Part shown: positions 45,425-55,799 of the stretch, in pieces
How positions within the stretch are numbered: position 1 is the first letter of the stretch
Layout of the letters: each line of letters opens with the position of its first letter
Assembly (NCBI RefSeq): GCF_019218885.1
Contig: NZ_JAHUWT010000003.1
Span: forward strand, 186,001 to 250,000
Length of the DNA: 64,000 nt
Source: Bordetella sp. BOR01
Lineage (GTDB): Bacteria > Pseudomonadota > Gammaproteobacteria > Burkholderiales > Burkholderiaceae_B
Direction: 5' to 3'
The notes under the pieces: model-generated
Database searches by the model: none
Told to the model about the DNA's origin: nothing
Seen by the model: only the letters and a program-made list of their open reading frames with translations
Translations under genes and position numbers: made by a program

Positions 45425-46483
45425 ATGGATTTCGCCCCCCGCATCGTCGCCTGGCAAGCCAGCCAGGGCCGCCATGGTCTGCCCTGGCAACGCACGCAAG
45501 ACCCCTACCGGATCTGGCTGTCCGAAATCATGCTGCAGCAGACGCAGGTGGCCACGGTCATTCCGTACTACCAGCGCTTCCTGGAACGCTTTCCCGACGT
45601 GGCCACGCTGGCGGCCGCCTCGCAAGACGACGTCATGCCCTACTGGGCCGGCCTGGGCTACTACGCGCGTGCCCGCAACCTGCACCGCTGCGCGCAAACG
45701 GTGGTGCACGAATGGGGTGGGCGGTTTCCGCCCACGGCCGAACAGATCGCCACCCTGCCGGGCATCGGCCGCTCGACGGCCGCCGCCATCGCCGCATTCG
45801 CCTACGGCGAACGCACCCCCATCCTGGACGGCAACGTCAAGCGCGTGTTCACCCGGCATTTCGGCATCGAAGGCGACCCGGCGCGGCGCGAAATCGAACA
45901 ACGGCTGTGGGCACTGGCCGACGCCCAGGTGGCCGGCGCGCCGGGCCTGGACATGGCCGCCTATACCCAGGGCCTGATGGACCTGGGCGCCACGCTATGC
46001 ACCCGTGGCAAGCCCGACTGCGCACGCTGCCCGGTAGCCGGCACCTGTATCGCGCGCCGCGACGGGCGCCAGGCCGAACTGCCCACCCCCAAGGTACGCA
46101 AGGCCATTCCCGAACGCAGTACCAGCATGCTGGTACTGCAGCGCGATGGTGCCATCTTGCTGCAGCAGCGGCCGGCGCCGGGTATCTGGGGCGGCCTCTG
46201 GAGCCTGCCCGAATTCGAAGCCGGCGGCGACCCGGCCCAGGCATCGCGCCTGCTGGGGCTGGAACCGCTGCAACGCTACGAACTGGCCGCCTTCGCGCAC
46301 ACGTTCACGCACTATCGCCTGCATATCAAGCCCTGGTACTTGCCGGTGAAGCCCGCCGCCAGCCTGGCCGAGGCCGGCCTGCCGCAACGCTGGGCCGGCC
46401 CCGCCGAACTGGCGGGCCTGGCCCTGCCCGCGCCCATCCGCAAACTGCTCGATGGCCTGCTGGAAGCAGGGCTGCCGGATTGA
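45425..46483 (+). CDS. mutY: A/G-specific adenine DNA glycosylase
   Basis: 352 residues. MutY removes adenine mispaired with 8-oxoguanine. The catalytic Glu is in L-S-E-I-M-L-Q-Q-T-Q (about residue 34), the helix-hairpin-helix is L-P-G-I-G-R-S-T-A-A-A-I (about 112-123) and the catalytic Asp is in I-L-D-G-N-V-K-R-V. The [4Fe-4S] ligands follow the C-x6-C-x2-C-x5-C spacing at about residues 192-208. The C-terminal part is the NUDIX-like 8-oxoG recognition domain (I-L-L-Q-Q-R-P-A-P-G-I-W-G-G-L-W-S-L-P). Single gene, normal length. Confidence 0.95.
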   Translation: MDFAPRIVAWQASQGRHGLPWQRTQDPYRIWLSEIMLQQTQVATVIPYYQRFLERFPDVATLAAASQDDVMPYWAGLGYYARARNLHRCAQTVVHEWGGRFPPTAEQIATLPGIGRSTAAAIAAFAYGERTPILDGNVKRVFTRHFGIEGDPARREIEQRLWALADAQVAGAPGLDMAAYTQGLMDLGATLCTRGKPDCARCPVAGTCIARRDGRQAELPTPKVRKAIPERSTSMLVLQRDGAILLQQRPAPGIWGGLWSLPEFEAGGDPAQASRLLGLEPLQRYELAAFAHTFTHYRLHIKPWYLPVKPAASLAEAGLPQRWAGPAELAGLALPAPIRKLLDGLLEAGLPD

Positions 46484-46647
46484 ATTGGCGTGCAATCATG
46501 CGATCCGCCTGACATCGGGAAGTGCGCATAGACTGGCCGCAGGGCCGGGGCTACGCTGCGCCGGATGAACCACCCAGGCCGGCCGATAGTACAGGTGACG
46601 ACGCATCAGCGCGTGCCCGCGGCTCGACTTGCACAGAGCCACAAAGC

Positions 46648-47472
46648 CTATGCACCTTCCAGCAGCATCACCAACTTCAGGTCCGGATGCGTGGCCAGCC
46701 TGAATGTCGTCTGCTGGTAGGCCAGCCTGCCGCGATGCGGATGCTGGAACTCACGCAAGCCCCCTTCACGCTCCACCACCGCATGCCGCGTCCACCAATG
46801 CGCGAACACGTCGCTGTCGCGATTCAGCTCGTCGAGCAGGGCCAGCACATCAGGCTCGTCCAGGTGCGCCCCCGCGTCGGCCCGGAATTCGGCCACCACG
46901 CGGCGGGCGCGCTGGTCCCAGTCCACCACCAGCTCGCGCGCGGCCGGGTCCAGGAAAATGTAGCGCAACAAATTAGGCTGCGGGTCGCGCACCGGCCAAT
47001 CATCGAACAGTTCGCGCATGGGCGCGTTGTGCACCAGCACGTTCCAGGCGCGGTCCAGCACATAGGCAGGCGCCGTGATGGCATCCACGCATTCGCGCAG
47101 CAGGCCGGGGGCCTCGCTGGCATCGTCGCGCGGATGCTGGGGGTCGGCACATTCGGCCAGTTCGAACAGATAGGCGCGCTCGGCACGGGCCAGTTGCAGC
47201 ACGGCCGCGATGCGCGCCCATACCGCCGGCGACACCGATACCTCGCGGCCCTGCTCGATCCAGGTGTACCAGGTGACGCTGATGCCGCACAGTTGCGCCA
47301 CTTCTTCGCGCCGCAACCCGGGCGTGCGCCGTCGCATTCCTTCGGGCAGGCCCGCCATCTGCGGCGTGATGCGTGCCCGCGCAGCGCGCACGAATTCGCC
47401 CAGCGCGTGGCGGCGGCGCGTTGAGCTATCGAGATGTGCAGATGATGGCGTCATGCCACGCTTTTCTTCCAT
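46648..47472 (-). CDS. XRE-family regulator with MmyB-like ligand-binding domain
   Basis: 274 residues. N-terminal HTH (about 20-100) has R-R-T-P-G-L-R-R-E-E-V-A-Q-L-C-G-I-S-V-T-W-Y-T-W-I-E-Q-G, typical of the MmyB-type XRE regulators. The C-terminal domain (about 120-270) has N-V-L-V-H-N and R-Y-I-F-L-D-P-A-A-R-E-L, the PAS-like MmyB ligand domain, reported in one Streptomyces protein to bind a fatty acid. ATG 47472 is used; ATG 47454 with a GGAAG upstream is an alternative. It lies 21 bp upstream of the metH 3' end region on the same strand. The target is unknown. Confidence 0.82.
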   Translation of the reverse strand: MEEKRGMTPSSAHLDSSTRRRHALGEFVRAARARITPQMAGLPEGMRRRTPGLRREEVAQLCGISVTWYTWIEQGREVSVSPAVWARIAAVLQLARAERAYLFELAECADPQHPRDDASEAPGLLRECVDAITAPAYVLDRAWNVLVHNAPMRELFDDWPVRDPQPNLLRYIFLDPAARELVVDWDQRARRVVAEFRADAGAHLDEPDVLALLDELNRDSDVFAHWWTRHAVVEREGGLREFQHPHRGRLAYQQTTFRLATHPDLKLVMLLEGA

Positions 47473-47493
47473 TGCAAGACCTGCCCCGGCGGC

Positions 47494-50400
47494 CTACCCC
47501 AGGCTGGGGCCAAGCGTGCGCCGCACATCCTCTTCGCTGCGCCCGCTGCGCGCGATGTAGTCTGCCAACTGATCCGCCCCGATGGTCCCTACGTTGAAGT
47601 ACTGCGACTCCGGGTGGCTGAAGTAGAACCCCGACACGCTGGAAGCCGGATACATGGCATAGCTGTCGGTCAGCATCATGCCGATGTCATCGCCGTCCAG
47701 CACATCGAACAGGTCGCGCTTGACCACGTGTTCCGGGCACGCCGGGTAGCCCGGCGCCGGCCGGATACCGGCGTATTTCTCGGCGATCATTTCGTCGTTG
47801 GACAGCGCCTCGTCGGCCGCGTAGCCCCACAAGTCCTGGCGCACGCGTGCGTGCAGGCATTCGGCAAAGGCCTCGGCCAGCCGGTCGGCCATGGCCTTGA
47901 GCATGATGCTGGAATAATCGTCCAGCGCTGCCTGGAACTCGGCCTCTTTTTTCTCGATGCCCAACCCCGCCGTCACGGCGAACATGCCGATGTAGTCGGC
48001 CACGCCGCTGGACTTGGGCGCGATGTAATCGGCCAGGCACTTGTTGCTGATGCCTTCGCGCTTGACGCCTTGCTGGCGCAGGTTGCGGTAGGTGAACAGC
48101 ACCTTGCTGCGCGACTCGTCGGCGTAGACCTCGATGTCTTCGCCATTGACCGTGTTGGCCGGGTAGAACGCCACCGCGCCGTTGGCAGTCAGCCAGCGGC
48201 CGTCGATGATGCGCTTGAGCATGGCCTGGCCGTCGGCGTAGACCTTCTGCGCCTGCTCGCCCACTACCTTGTCCTCGAGAATGGCCGGGAACTGCCCGAA
48301 CAGGCTCCAGGTCTGGAAGAACGGCGTCCAGTCCAGGTACTTGGCGATCTCGGCCAGGTCGTAGCTTTTGAACGAACGCCGGCCGATGAACTTCGGGCGC
48401 GGCGGCACGTAGGCCGACCAGTCGAGCTGCGGGCGCGCCGCGCGCGCCTGGGCCAGCGAGATCAGCGGCGCGGCCTTGCGATTGGCATGGCGACGGCGCA
48501 CGTCTTCGTATTCTTTCGCTATCTCGTCGATATAGGTTTGCGCCTGGTCCGACACCAGGTTGGCCGCCACGCCCACGGCGCGGCTGGCGTCGGGCGTATA
48601 AATGACAGGCCCGTCATAATTGGGCGCAATCTTCACGGCCGTGTGTACCCGGCTGGTGGTGGCACCGCCGATCATCAACGGAATCTTGCGATCCCGGAAG
48701 TACGGATCGCGCTGCATTTCCGAGGCCACGTAGGCCATTTCTTCCAGGCTGGGCGTGATCAGGCCCGACAGGCCCACGATATCGGCCTTTTCTTCCTTCG
48801 CCTTGTCGAGGATTTGCGCGCACGGCACCATGACGCCCATGTTCACGACCTCGAAGTTATTGCACTGCAAGACCACCGACACGATGTTCTTGCCGATGTC
48901 GTGCACATCGCCCTTGACAGTGGCGATCACCATCTTGCCCTTGGCCCGCACATCGCCGCCGGCGGCGGCGATCTGGCGCTTTTCTTCCTCGATGAACGGG
49001 ATCAGGTGGGCCACGGCCTGCTTCATGACCCGCGCCGATTTCACCACCTGCGGCAGGAACATCTTGCCGGCGCCGAACAGGTCGCCCACGATGTTCATGC
49101 CGTCCATCAGGGGGCCTTCGATCACCTCGATGGGGCGGCCGCCGCGCGCGTCGATTTTCTGGCGGACTTCTTCAGTGTCTTCGACGATGAAGGTGGTAAT
49201 GCCGTGCACCAGTGCGTGCGAAAGGCGTGCCTCGACCTCGCCGGTACGCCAGGCCAGGTCTTCTTCTTTCTTGGCGCCCGAGCCCTTCACCGTGTCGGCG
49301 AACTGCACCAGGCGCTCAGTGGGCGTACGGTCGTCGGCGGCATCTGCCTTGCCCACGGGCTCGGCGCGGTCCAGGATCACGTCTTCGACCAGGTCGCGCA
49401 ATTGCGGCGCCAGGTCGGCATACACGCCCAACTGGCCGGCGTTGACGATGCCCATCGTCAGGCCTTCGCGAATGGCGTAGTACAGGAACACGGTGTGGAT
49501 GGCTTCGCGCATCGGCTCATTGCCGCGGAACGAGAAGCTGACGTTCGAGATACCGCCCGAGATGCGCGCATGCGGCAGGTTCTGGCGGATCCAGCGCGCG
49601 CCTTCGATGAAGTCCACCGCATAGTGGTTGTGTTCATCGATGCCGGTTGCCACGGCAAACACGTTGGGGTCGAAGATGATGTCTTCGGGCGGAAACTGCT
49701 CTTGCTCGACCAGTATCTGGTAGGCACGCCCGCAGATTTCCTGGCGACGCGCCAGCGTGTCGGCCTGGCCCTGTTCGTCGAAAGCCATCACCACCACGGC
49801 CGCGCCGTAGCGGCGGCACAGCCGCGCATGATGGCGGAACGCGTCCACGCCTTCTTTCATCGAAATCGAATTGACCACCGGCTTGCCCTGCACGCACTTC
49901 AGGCCGGCCTCGATCACTTCCCATTTCGAGCTGTCGATCATGATCGGCACGCGCGCGATGTCGGGCTCGGAGGCGATCAGGTTCAGGAACCGGCTCATGC
50001 AGGCCACCGAATCCAGCATGGCCTCGTCCATGTTGATGTCGATGATCTGGGCGCCGTTTTCCACTTGCTGGCGCGCCACGGCCAGCGCCTCGTCGTATTT
50101 TTCTTCGCGGATCAGGCGCGCGAACATCTTGCTGCCGGTCACGTTGGTACGCTCGCCCACGTTGACGAACAGCGATTCCTCGTCGATGTTCAGCGGCTCC
50201 AGCCCCGACAGGCGCGTCTTGGGCGCGATCTCGGGCACGGCACGCGGCGTCAGCGCGGCCACCTTGTCGGCAATGGCGCGGATATGGTCGGGCGTGGTGC
50301 CACAGCAGCCGCCCGACATGTTCACCAGCCCGGCGCGCGCGAATTCCTCAAGCAGGGCCGAGGTGTCGGCCGGCGTTTCGTCGAAGCCCGTCTCGGCCAT

Positions 50401-51267
50401 CGGGTTGGGCAGGCCGGCATTGGGATACACACAGACGTAGGTATCGCAGATCTTGGACAGCTCGGCCACGTAGGGCCGCATCAGCGCCGCCCCCAGCGCA
50501 CAGTTCAGGCCGATGGTAACCGGCCGCGCATGGCGCACCGAGTTCCAGAACGCCTCGACCGTCTGGCCCGACAGGATGCGCCCGGAAGCATCGGTGACCG
50601 TGCCCGAGATCATCACGGGCAGGCGCACGCCGCGCGCCTCGAAGACCGATTCCACCGCAAAAATGGCGGCCTTGGCATTGAGCGTGTCGAAAATGGTTTC
50701 GATCAGCACAATGTCGATGTCGCCGTCGAGCAGGCCGTTGAGCTGCTCGGTATAGGCCTCGCGCAATTCGTCGAACGTGATGTTGCGCGCGCCGGGGTCG
50801 TTGACGTCGGGGGAAATCGACGCGGTCTTGGGCTGCGGGCCCAGGGCACCCGCCACGAAGCGCGGCCTGTCGGGTGTGCTGTAGGCATCGCAGGCGGCGC
50901 GGGCCAGGCGGGCAGATTCCAGGTTCAGTTCATAAGCCAGCCCGGGCAGGTCGTAGTCGCCCTGCGCGACCGAGGTGGCGCCGAAGGTGTTGGTCTCGAT
51001 GACGTCGGCGCCGGCCTCGAGGTACTGGCGGTGGATCTCGTCGATGATGTCGGGCCGCACCAGCGACAACAGTTCGTTGTCGCCCTTCAGGTCCTTGCCA
51101 TGGTCGGCAAAGCGCTCGCCGCGAAAATCGGCCTCGCTCAGCTTGTAGCGCTGGATCATGGTGCCCATGGCGCCGTCCAGGATCAGGATGCGCTGGCCGA
51201 GCAAGCGGGCGAAGTCGCCGCCGCGGGTGTATGACGACGGCGGATAGGGCAAGCGGGGATACGGCAC
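47494..51267 (-). CDS. metH: cobalamin-dependent methionine synthase
   Basis: 1257 residues, close to E. coli MetH (1227). Domains in order: homocysteine-binding with Zn ligands in G-L-N-C-A-L-G-A (about 255) and G-G-C-C-G-T (about 320); methyltetrahydrofolate-binding; B12 cap and B12-binding domain with the cobalt-ligand motif D-V-H-D-I-G-K-N (about 787); and the AdoMet reactivation domain with [12 protein letters not shown] near 1170. It makes methionine from homocysteine. GTG 51267 is chosen as start; the frame continues upstream into the opposite-strand cobalamin riboswitch and has no family similarity there. Divergent from btuB, a B12 receptor. Confidence 0.95.
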   Translation of the reverse strand: MPYPRLPYPPSSYTRGGDFARLLGQRILILDGAMGTMIQRYKLSEADFRGERFADHGKDLKGDNELLSLVRPDIIDEIHRQYLEAGADVIETNTFGATSVAQGDYDLPGLAYELNLESARLARAACDAYSTPDRPRFVAGALGPQPKTASISPDVNDPGARNITFDELREAYTEQLNGLLDGDIDIVLIETIFDTLNAKAAIFAVESVFEARGVRLPVMISGTVTDASGRILSGQTVEAFWNSVRHARPVTIGLNCALGAALMRPYVAELSKICDTYVCVYPNAGLPNPMAETGFDETPADTSALLEEFARAGLVNMSGGCCGTTPDHIRAIADKVAALTPRAVPEIAPKTRLSGLEPLNIDEESLFVNVGERTNVTGSKMFARLIREEKYDEALAVARQQVENGAQIIDINMDEAMLDSVACMSRFLNLIASEPDIARVPIMIDSSKWEVIEAGLKCVQGKPVVNSISMKEGVDAFRHHARLCRRYGAAVVVMAFDEQGQADTLARRQEICGRAYQILVEQEQFPPEDIIFDPNVFAVATGIDEHNHYAVDFIEGARWIRQNLPHARISGGISNVSFSFRGNEPMREAIHTVFLYYAIREGLTMGIVNAGQLGVYADLAPQLRDLVEDVILDRAEPVGKADAADDRTPTERLVQFADTVKGSGAKKEEDLAWRTGEVEARLSHALVHGITTFIVEDTEEVRQKIDARGGRPIEVIEGPLMDGMNIVGDLFGAGKMFLPQVVKSARVMKQAVAHLIPFIEEEKRQIAAAGGDVRAKGKMVIATVKGDVHDIGKNIVSVVLQCNNFEVVNMGVMVPCAQILDKAKEEKADIVGLSGLITPSLEEMAYVASEMQRDPYFRDRKIPLMIGGATTSRVHTAVKIAPNYDGPVIYTPDASRAVGVAANLVSDQAQTYIDEIAKEYEDVRRRHANRKAAPLISLAQARAARPQLDWSAYVPPRPKFIGRRSFKSYDLAEIAKYLDWTPFFQTWSLFGQFPAILEDKVVGEQAQKVYADGQAMLKRIIDGRWLTANGAVAFYPANTVNGEDIEVYADESRSKVLFTYRNLRQQGVKREGISNKCLADYIAPKSSGVADYIGMFAVTAGLGIEKKEAEFQAALDDYSSIMLKAMADRLAEAFAECLHARVRQDLWGYAADEALSNDEMIAEKYAGIRPAPGYPACPEHVVKRDLFDVLDGDDIGMMLTDSYAMYPASSVSGFYFSHPESQYFNVGTIGADQLADYIARSGRSEEDVRRTLGPSLG

Positions 51268-51371
51268 GGGGGAAGTCTCGGAAATGTGGCGAAAAGGCAA
51301 AAAACGCCCGAAAACCAACGCTTGATGGTAACAAAACGGGTCGCGCCGCGCCCGCGGGTGATACAGTTCGG

Positions 51372-51525
51372 CCCCGAACCGGTGCTTCCGGGGCGCTTGC
51401 GCGCCGGAAGGTAAACGGGAAACAGGAAGGTGCCACGCGCCCAGCCTGTGCTGCCCCCGCAACGGTCCCCATGCCGCGCCCTGCGCCGCATGGCAGCCCG
51501 ATACCGGCCGGTTCGCCCACCGGGG
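51372..51525 (+). ncRNA. cobalamin riboswitch upstream of btuB
   Basis: The plus strand between metH and btuB carries the landmarks of the B12 riboswitch in order: GGTGCTTCC (51381), GGTAAACGGGAAACAGGAAGG (51410-51430), GCTGCCCCCGCAACGGT (51450-51466) and the B12-box-like AGCCCGATACCGGCC (51494-51508). The ends CCCCG and CGGGG can pair. It lies about 70 bases before the btuB ATG, and in the family it represses translation or transcription when adenosylcobalamin is plentiful. Confidence 0.88.
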
Positions 51526-51593
51526 ACGCGCCTTGCGCGCGCCCCTTATCGAGAACGACGTGCGGGGTCGCGCGTCACACCGAGGTTCGTTCG

Positions 51594-53612
51594 ATGAAAT
51601 CCCGCTTCTTCCGGCGCACCGCCGGTATGTTGACTTGCGCCGTGCCCGCCCTGGCCGCCGCCCAGCAAGATCCGGCCGGCGCCCCCGCCGTTCCCCAGCT
51701 CGACACCGTTACGGTTACCGCCTCGCGCGTGCCCACCGACGCCCGCGACCAGCCGGTGCAGGTATCGGTGCTGACCGCCGAACAGATACGCACCAGCAGC
51801 GCGGTCACCGTGCAGGAATTGCTGTCCAGCCAGGCTGGCATCCACGTCATCAACAGCACCGGCGCGGCCGAACAGGCGATGGTCGACCTGCGCGGCTTCG
51901 GCCTGACAGGCCCCGGCAACACGCTGATCCTGATCGACGGCGTGCCGCAGAACAACAACGACCTGTCGGCCCCATCGCTGGGCACGGTGCCGCTGGACCG
52001 CATCGAGCGCATCGAGATCGTGCGCGGCAGCGGCTCGGTGCAATATGGCGGCGGCACCACGGGCGGCGTCATCAACATCATCACGAAGCGCGGCAACACC
52101 AACGGCAAGCCGGTATCGGCCAGCGTGACCGGCACCGTGGGGAACTTCGGCCTGCACCAGCTCGACGCGGCCATCGGCCTGCAAAACGAGCACGTCACGG
52201 TGGATGTCTACGGCCAGACGCTGCGCACCGACAATTATCGCGACAACAACCGCGAAAGTCGCGACAGCGGCGGCGTGGGCCTGGGCTTTCGCCACGACAC
52301 CGGCGCGGTGCGCCTGTACGCCCGCACCACCCGGCAAAAGCTGGGGCTGCCCGGCCCGCGCCGGGTCGATCCGGCCACCGGCCTGAACGAATACGAAGAC
52401 GACCCGCGCGGCACGTCGACCCCCGACGACTTCATCAAGACCCAGACCGATGCCTTCGGCGTGCAAGTCGAACAACGCCTGGGCGCCGGCACGCTGTACG
52501 CCGACCTGGGCCAGCGCGACAAATCGTTGACCGGCTTCACCGGCAGCGCCTTCGGCGACACCACGCGCACCCAGGACCTGAGCGAGACCACGGGCAGCGT
52601 GCGCTACCACCTGCCCGTGGCCGGCCGGCATGCCCTGGTCATGGGCGTGGACATGCTCGACAGCGATCTGGACGCCACCAACGAATACTCGTTCTCGCCC
52701 ATTGGCGACCGCTGGCGCGCCGAGCAGCACCAGCATGGCGTGTTCGCCGAAGCCCAGGTGCAGGCCACCGACACCACCCGCATCACGCTGGGCGGGCGCC
52801 GCCAGTACGCCCGCGACCAACTGGAAACCCTGTCGGGCTTCAGCGGCAATTCCGACGAAACCCGCCACCTGGGTGCCTGGCAACTGGCGCTGCGCCAGGA
52901 AGTGGCGGCCGGCTTCAGCGCCTACGGCAAGGTGGGGCGCAGCTTCCGCCTGGCCAACTCCGACGAGCTGCTGTACGTGGCTACCCCGCTCAAGCCGCAG
53001 ACCTCGGTCGACAAGGAACTGGGTATCCTGTGGCAATCGGAAGCCTCCAGCGCGCGGCTGACCTGGTTCCGCTACGACCTGACCAACGAAATCCAATACA
53101 ACCCGGTGACGTTCTCGAACATCAACCTGGAACCCACCCGCCGCCAGGGTGTCGAGCTGGAAGGCCACCACGCGCTGACCCGCACGCTGGCGCTGGACGC
53201 CAACGTGACGTGGCTGCAGGCCGAATTCCGCTCGGGCACCTACAACGGCGTGGACCTGGCGGGCAACACGGTGCCGCTGGTGCCGAAGTGGATGGCCAAC
53301 CTGGGCGCCACCTGGCGTCCGGACGGCAAGCTGTTCGTCAGCCTGGCGGCGCAGTATGTCGGCAAGGCGCGCATGGACAACGACCAGACCAACGAGTTCG
53401 ACAAGCAGCTCGATGACTACGTGCTGGTCAACGGCAAGATCGGCTATGCGTTCACCAAGAACGTGTCCGGCACGCTGGCGGTGAACAACCTGTTCGACCG
53501 CGAATACGCCACCTACGGCATCCGGTCGGGCAGCATGGGGCCGACCGGCGCCTATAACCTGTACCCGGCCGCCGGCCGCAATGTGCAGGCGGCGCTGACC
53601 ATCCGATACTGA
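51594..53612 (+). CDS. btuB: TonB-dependent cobalamin receptor
   Basis: 672 residues with a signal peptide (to about A-L-A-A-A, residue 23). A TonB-box-like L-D-T-V-T-V-T-A is at residues 36-43. The plug domain (about 50-160) has [16 protein letters not shown] and [24 protein letters not shown] 22-strand-type barrel follows, ending in aromatic Y. It imports a ligand across the outer membrane with TonB. Vitamin B12 is the likely ligand because of the riboswitch directly upstream and the btuF-like gene downstream. ATG 51594 is preferred. Confidence 0.88.
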   Translation: MKSRFFRRTAGMLTCAVPALAAAQQDPAGAPAVPQLDTVTVTASRVPTDARDQPVQVSVLTAEQIRTSSAVTVQELLSSQAGIHVINSTGAAEQAMVDLRGFGLTGPGNTLILIDGVPQNNNDLSAPSLGTVPLDRIERIEIVRGSGSVQYGGGTTGGVINIITKRGNTNGKPVSASVTGTVGNFGLHQLDAAIGLQNEHVTVDVYGQTLRTDNYRDNNRESRDSGGVGLGFRHDTGAVRLYARTTRQKLGLPGPRRVDPATGLNEYEDDPRGTSTPDDFIKTQTDAFGVQVEQRLGAGTLYADLGQRDKSLTGFTGSAFGDTTRTQDLSETTGSVRYHLPVAGRHALVMGVDMLDSDLDATNEYSFSPIGDRWRAEQHQHGVFAEAQVQATDTTRITLGGRRQYARDQLETLSGFSGNSDETRHLGAWQLALRQEVAAGFSAYGKVGRSFRLANSDELLYVATPLKPQTSVDKELGILWQSEASSARLTWFRYDLTNEIQYNPVTFSNINLEPTRRQGVELEGHHALTRTLALDANVTWLQAEFRSGTYNGVDLAGNTVPLVPKWMANLGATWRPDGKLFVSLAAQYVGKARMDNDQTNEFDKQLDDYVLVNGKIGYAFTKNVSGTLAVNNLFDREYATYGIRSGSMGPTGAYNLYPAAGRNVQAALTIRY

Positions 53613-53681
53613 TGGAGACCCATCCCCGAAGCGCTACGCGCTTTCCACCTCGCGGCTGGCAGGCCGCTCGGATTCGCCAGG

Positions 53682-53711
53682 CATGGAACAGTCCTCAAGG
53701 ACTGTTCCATG
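53682..53711. terminator. perfect 13-bp hairpin after btuB
   Basis: CATGGAACAGTCC (53682-53694) and GGACTGTTCCATG (53699-53711) are exact complements around a 4-nt loop, 70 bp after btuB. It is one of the most stable stems in the window, with no T-run. It may attenuate readthrough into the btuF-like gene or be part of the neighbouring repeat. Confidence 0.5.
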
Positions 53712-53724
53712 TCCGCGCTCATCC

Positions 53725-53870
53725 CCTCAAGGGGGCGACGCTGGCGGACCGGAAATGAAACCCACCCCCAAAGCGCTGCGCGCTTCCCCCCTCAAGGGGG
53801 CGACGCTGGCGAACCGGCAAAGCCGGCTCCGCGGCGTCCCCGGTCTGGCTGCATCTGTTTTATTTGCGGG
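53725..53870. repeat. dispersed repeat, copy 2, with internal tandem partial copy
   Basis: CCTCAAGGGGGCGACGCTGG occurs at 53725-53744 and again at 53790-53809, each followed by an ACCGG. The second is flanked by CCCACCCCCAAAGCGCTGCG and by CAAAGCCGGCTCCGCGGCGT, matching the block at 5240-5338 in inverted orientation. The segment covers the only plausible start codons of the btuF-like gene. Confidence 0.75.
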
Positions 53871-54768
53871 TGGGTCGCGTGGCGCGGCGGGACGGCTGCG
53901 GCGGCTGGCCGCGGCGCTGGCGGTCGGGCTGGCTGCTGCCGCGGCGCAGGCGGGCCCCATTACGGTGCACGACGACCAGGGCCGCGCGGTGACGCTGGCG
54001 GCGCCGGCGCGGCGTGCCATCACGGTCGCCCCGCACGCCACCGAGCTGGTCTACGCGGCCGGTGCCGGGCGCTACCTGGCCGGTGCCGCGCGCGGCAGCG
54101 ACTATCCACCGGCGGCCCGCGCCCTGCCCTCTATTGGCGACGCCTTGCGGCCCAGCCTGGAAAGCGCCGCCGCGCTGCGGCCCGACCTGCTGATCGCCTG
54201 GCAGCCCGCCATGCCGGATCCGCTGGGCGACCTGATGGGCCGGCTGGGCGTGCCGGTGTACTACAGCGACCCGCGCACCCTGGCCGCGATTCCGGATGCG
54301 GTCGAAACCATGGGCCGGCTGTTCGGCACCGAAGACCAGGCCGCGCCCGCCGCCGCCGCCCTGCGCGCGCGGCTGTCGGCGCTGTCGGCCCGCTACGCCG
54401 GCCGCACGCCAGTGCGAGTGTTCATCCAGGCGGGCCTGCAACCCATTTACACCTTGAACGGCGCCAGCATCGTCAGCGATGCCGTGCGCCTGTGCGGCGG
54501 CGTGAACGTATACGCAGACGCCGCCATCCTGGCGCCGCAAGTGTCGCTGGAAAGCGTGCTGGCGGCGCGGCCGGATGCCGTGCTGGTGGGCACGCTGACC
54601 CCAGGCGACACCCAGGCCAGCCGCCAGGCATGGCAGCAGCGCGGCCTGCCGGCCGCCCTGCACGGGCGCATCTACGGGCTGGACGCCGACTCCCTGTACC
54701 GGCCCGGGCCGCGGCTGGTGGATGCCGCGGAACAGCTGTGCGCGGCATTGGACGAAGCGCGGCGCTAG
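53755..54768 (+). CDS. btuF: BtuF-like periplasmic cobalamin-binding protein
   Basis: About 337 residues from ATG 53755. From about residue 75 the protein fits the helical-backbone metal-receptor family: V-T-L-A-A-P-A-R-R-A-I-T-V-A-P-H-A-T-E-L, R-P-D-L-L-I-A-W and A-A-R-P-D-A-V-L-V-G. A signal-like stretch R-L-R-R-L-A-A-A-L-A-V-G lies just before. The first 45 or so residues translate a dispersed repeat, and no ATG, GTG or TTG exists between it and the signal-like part, so the real start is doubtful. It should bind B12 in the periplasm and pass it to BtuCD, which is not in the window. It follows btuB by about 140 bp on the same strand. Confidence 0.78.
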   Translation: MKPTPKALRASPLKGATLANRQSRLRGVPGLAASVLFAGGSRGAAGRLRRLAAALAVGLAAAAAQAGPITVHDDQGRAVTLAAPARRAITVAPHATELVYAAGAGRYLAGAARGSDYPPAARALPSIGDALRPSLESAAALRPDLLIAWQPAMPDPLGDLMGRLGVPVYYSDPRTLAAIPDAVETMGRLFGTEDQAAPAAAALRARLSALSARYAGRTPVRVFIQAGLQPIYTLNGASIVSDAVRLCGGVNVYADAAILAPQVSLESVLAARPDAVLVGTLTPGDTQASRQAWQQRGLPAALHGRIYGLDADSLYRPGPRLVDAAEQLCAALDEARR

Positions 54769-54800
54769 ACGTGCCATGACGGCCGGCCGGCCGGCGCCGA

Positions 54801-55745
54801 TCAGGGCACCCGATGCTCTGCTCCGGGCACCGCGCCAGCCGCAAGACTGCGTTCCGAGACCTGGCTACCGATCCACGCACAGAATGCCTGCACGATCGGG
54901 TCGTCGGCCTTGTTTTCCGGAACTACCAGGTAGTACGCCTTATCGGTGGGCAGCGGTTCGTCCAGCATCACTTGCAGCGTCCCGGCCTGCAATTCGTTTT
55001 CGATGAGATAAGTGGGCAACAGCGCGGCGCCCATGCCGCTTGCCGCGGCCGCGATCAGCATCGAGAACTGGTCGAAATGATGGCCCCGATAAGCCGCGCC
55101 GGTATCCAGGCCCAGCCCATCGAACCACATTTCCCACGCTGTGGAACGTGCATTCACATGCAGCAGCGGAACTTCGGCCAGGTCATGGGCGCTTGCCACG
55201 GGGTGCGTTCGCAGCAGCGACGGACTGGCCACGGGCAGCACGACTTCGCGGCACAGGTAAACGCACGACGCATGAGCCCAGACGGGGCGGCCGAAGTGCA
55301 CCGCAACATCGAAGGGGACGAATTCGCCTGAGAACGACGGCATGCTGCCCTGGAAACTGACGACCGTATCGGGATGCCGGGCCAAGAACTCGGGCAGGCG
55401 CGGAATCAACCAGCGGCTGCTGAACGTGGCAGGCGCCGCCACGCCAAGATGATTGCTGGCCTGCGCCCCCGCCATGAAGTGCAGCATCGTGCCCTCGACG
55501 CTGTCGAGCAGGCGCCGGGCTTCCGGCAGCAGCCGGGCTCCGGCCGCCGACAGGCTGACCCGTTGCCGCACGCGATCGAACAACTGCAAATCAAGCCGGG
55601 TTTCCAGTTCCTTGATGTGGCGGCTGACGCCGCTCTGGGTCAGGTTCAGTTCTTTACCCGCCTGGGTGAAGCTGCCGTGCCGCGCCGCGCATTCAAACGT
55701 TTGCAGGATGAGCAGATTCGGAACAAGACGCCGGTTCAGTTTCAT
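54801..55745 (-). CDS. LysR-family transcriptional regulator (GcvA-like)
   Basis: 314 residues. The HTH is at about residues 12-70 (L-Q-T-F-E-C-A-A-R-H-G-S-F-T-Q-A-G-K-E-L-N-L-T-Q-S-G-V-S-R-H-I-K-E-L-E). The effector-binding domain has the GcvA-type D-V-A-V-H-F-G. It starts at ATG 55745; the frame extends 18 codons upstream but runs into a regulatory palindrome. It is divergent from the RidA-Bug-LVIVD-CobW-WD40 genes and probably controls them. Confidence 0.87.
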   Translation of the reverse strand: MKLNRRLVPNLLILQTFECAARHGSFTQAGKELNLTQSGVSRHIKELETRLDLQLFDRVRQRVSLSAAGARLLPEARRLLDSVEGTMLHFMAGAQASNHLGVAAPATFSSRWLIPRLPEFLARHPDTVVSFQGSMPSFSGEFVPFDVAVHFGRPVWAHASCVYLCREVVLPVASPSLLRTHPVASAHDLAEVPLLHVNARSTAWEMWFDGLGLDTGAAYRGHHFDQFSMLIAAAASGMGAALLPTYLIENELQAGTLQVMLDEPLPTDKAYYLVVPENKADDPIVQAFCAWIGSQVSERSLAAGAVPGAEHRVP

Positions 55746-55784
55746 TGTTGTCAGGTGGCAAGGCCGAGGTGATGAAGTTTTCAG

Positions 55785-55799
55785 ATGACCCGATGTCAT
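55785..55799. promoter_or_regulatory. LysR-box (T-N11-A) palindrome
   Basis: ATGAC-CCGAT-GTCAT is a perfect 5-bp dyad with a 5-bp centre and fits the T-N11-A consensus of LysR recognition sites. It lies 40 bp upstream of the LysR start, in the 284-bp divergent region. Confidence 0.55.

Noticed and set aside
47614-51234. 1206-residue plus-strand ORF opposite metH
   Set aside because: It mirrors metH codon for codon on the antisense strand, has low-complexity His/Gln/Gly composition and matches no family; long antisense frames are expected at this GC content.
51268-51462. 65-residue upstream extension of metH
   Set aside because: It runs through the antisense of the cobalamin riboswitch and lacks similarity to MetH; GTG 51267 gives normal length.
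54769-54800. GGCCGGCCGGCCGG terminator after btuF
   Set aside because: It is self-complementary but very short and simple sequence; not distinguishable from GC-rich background.
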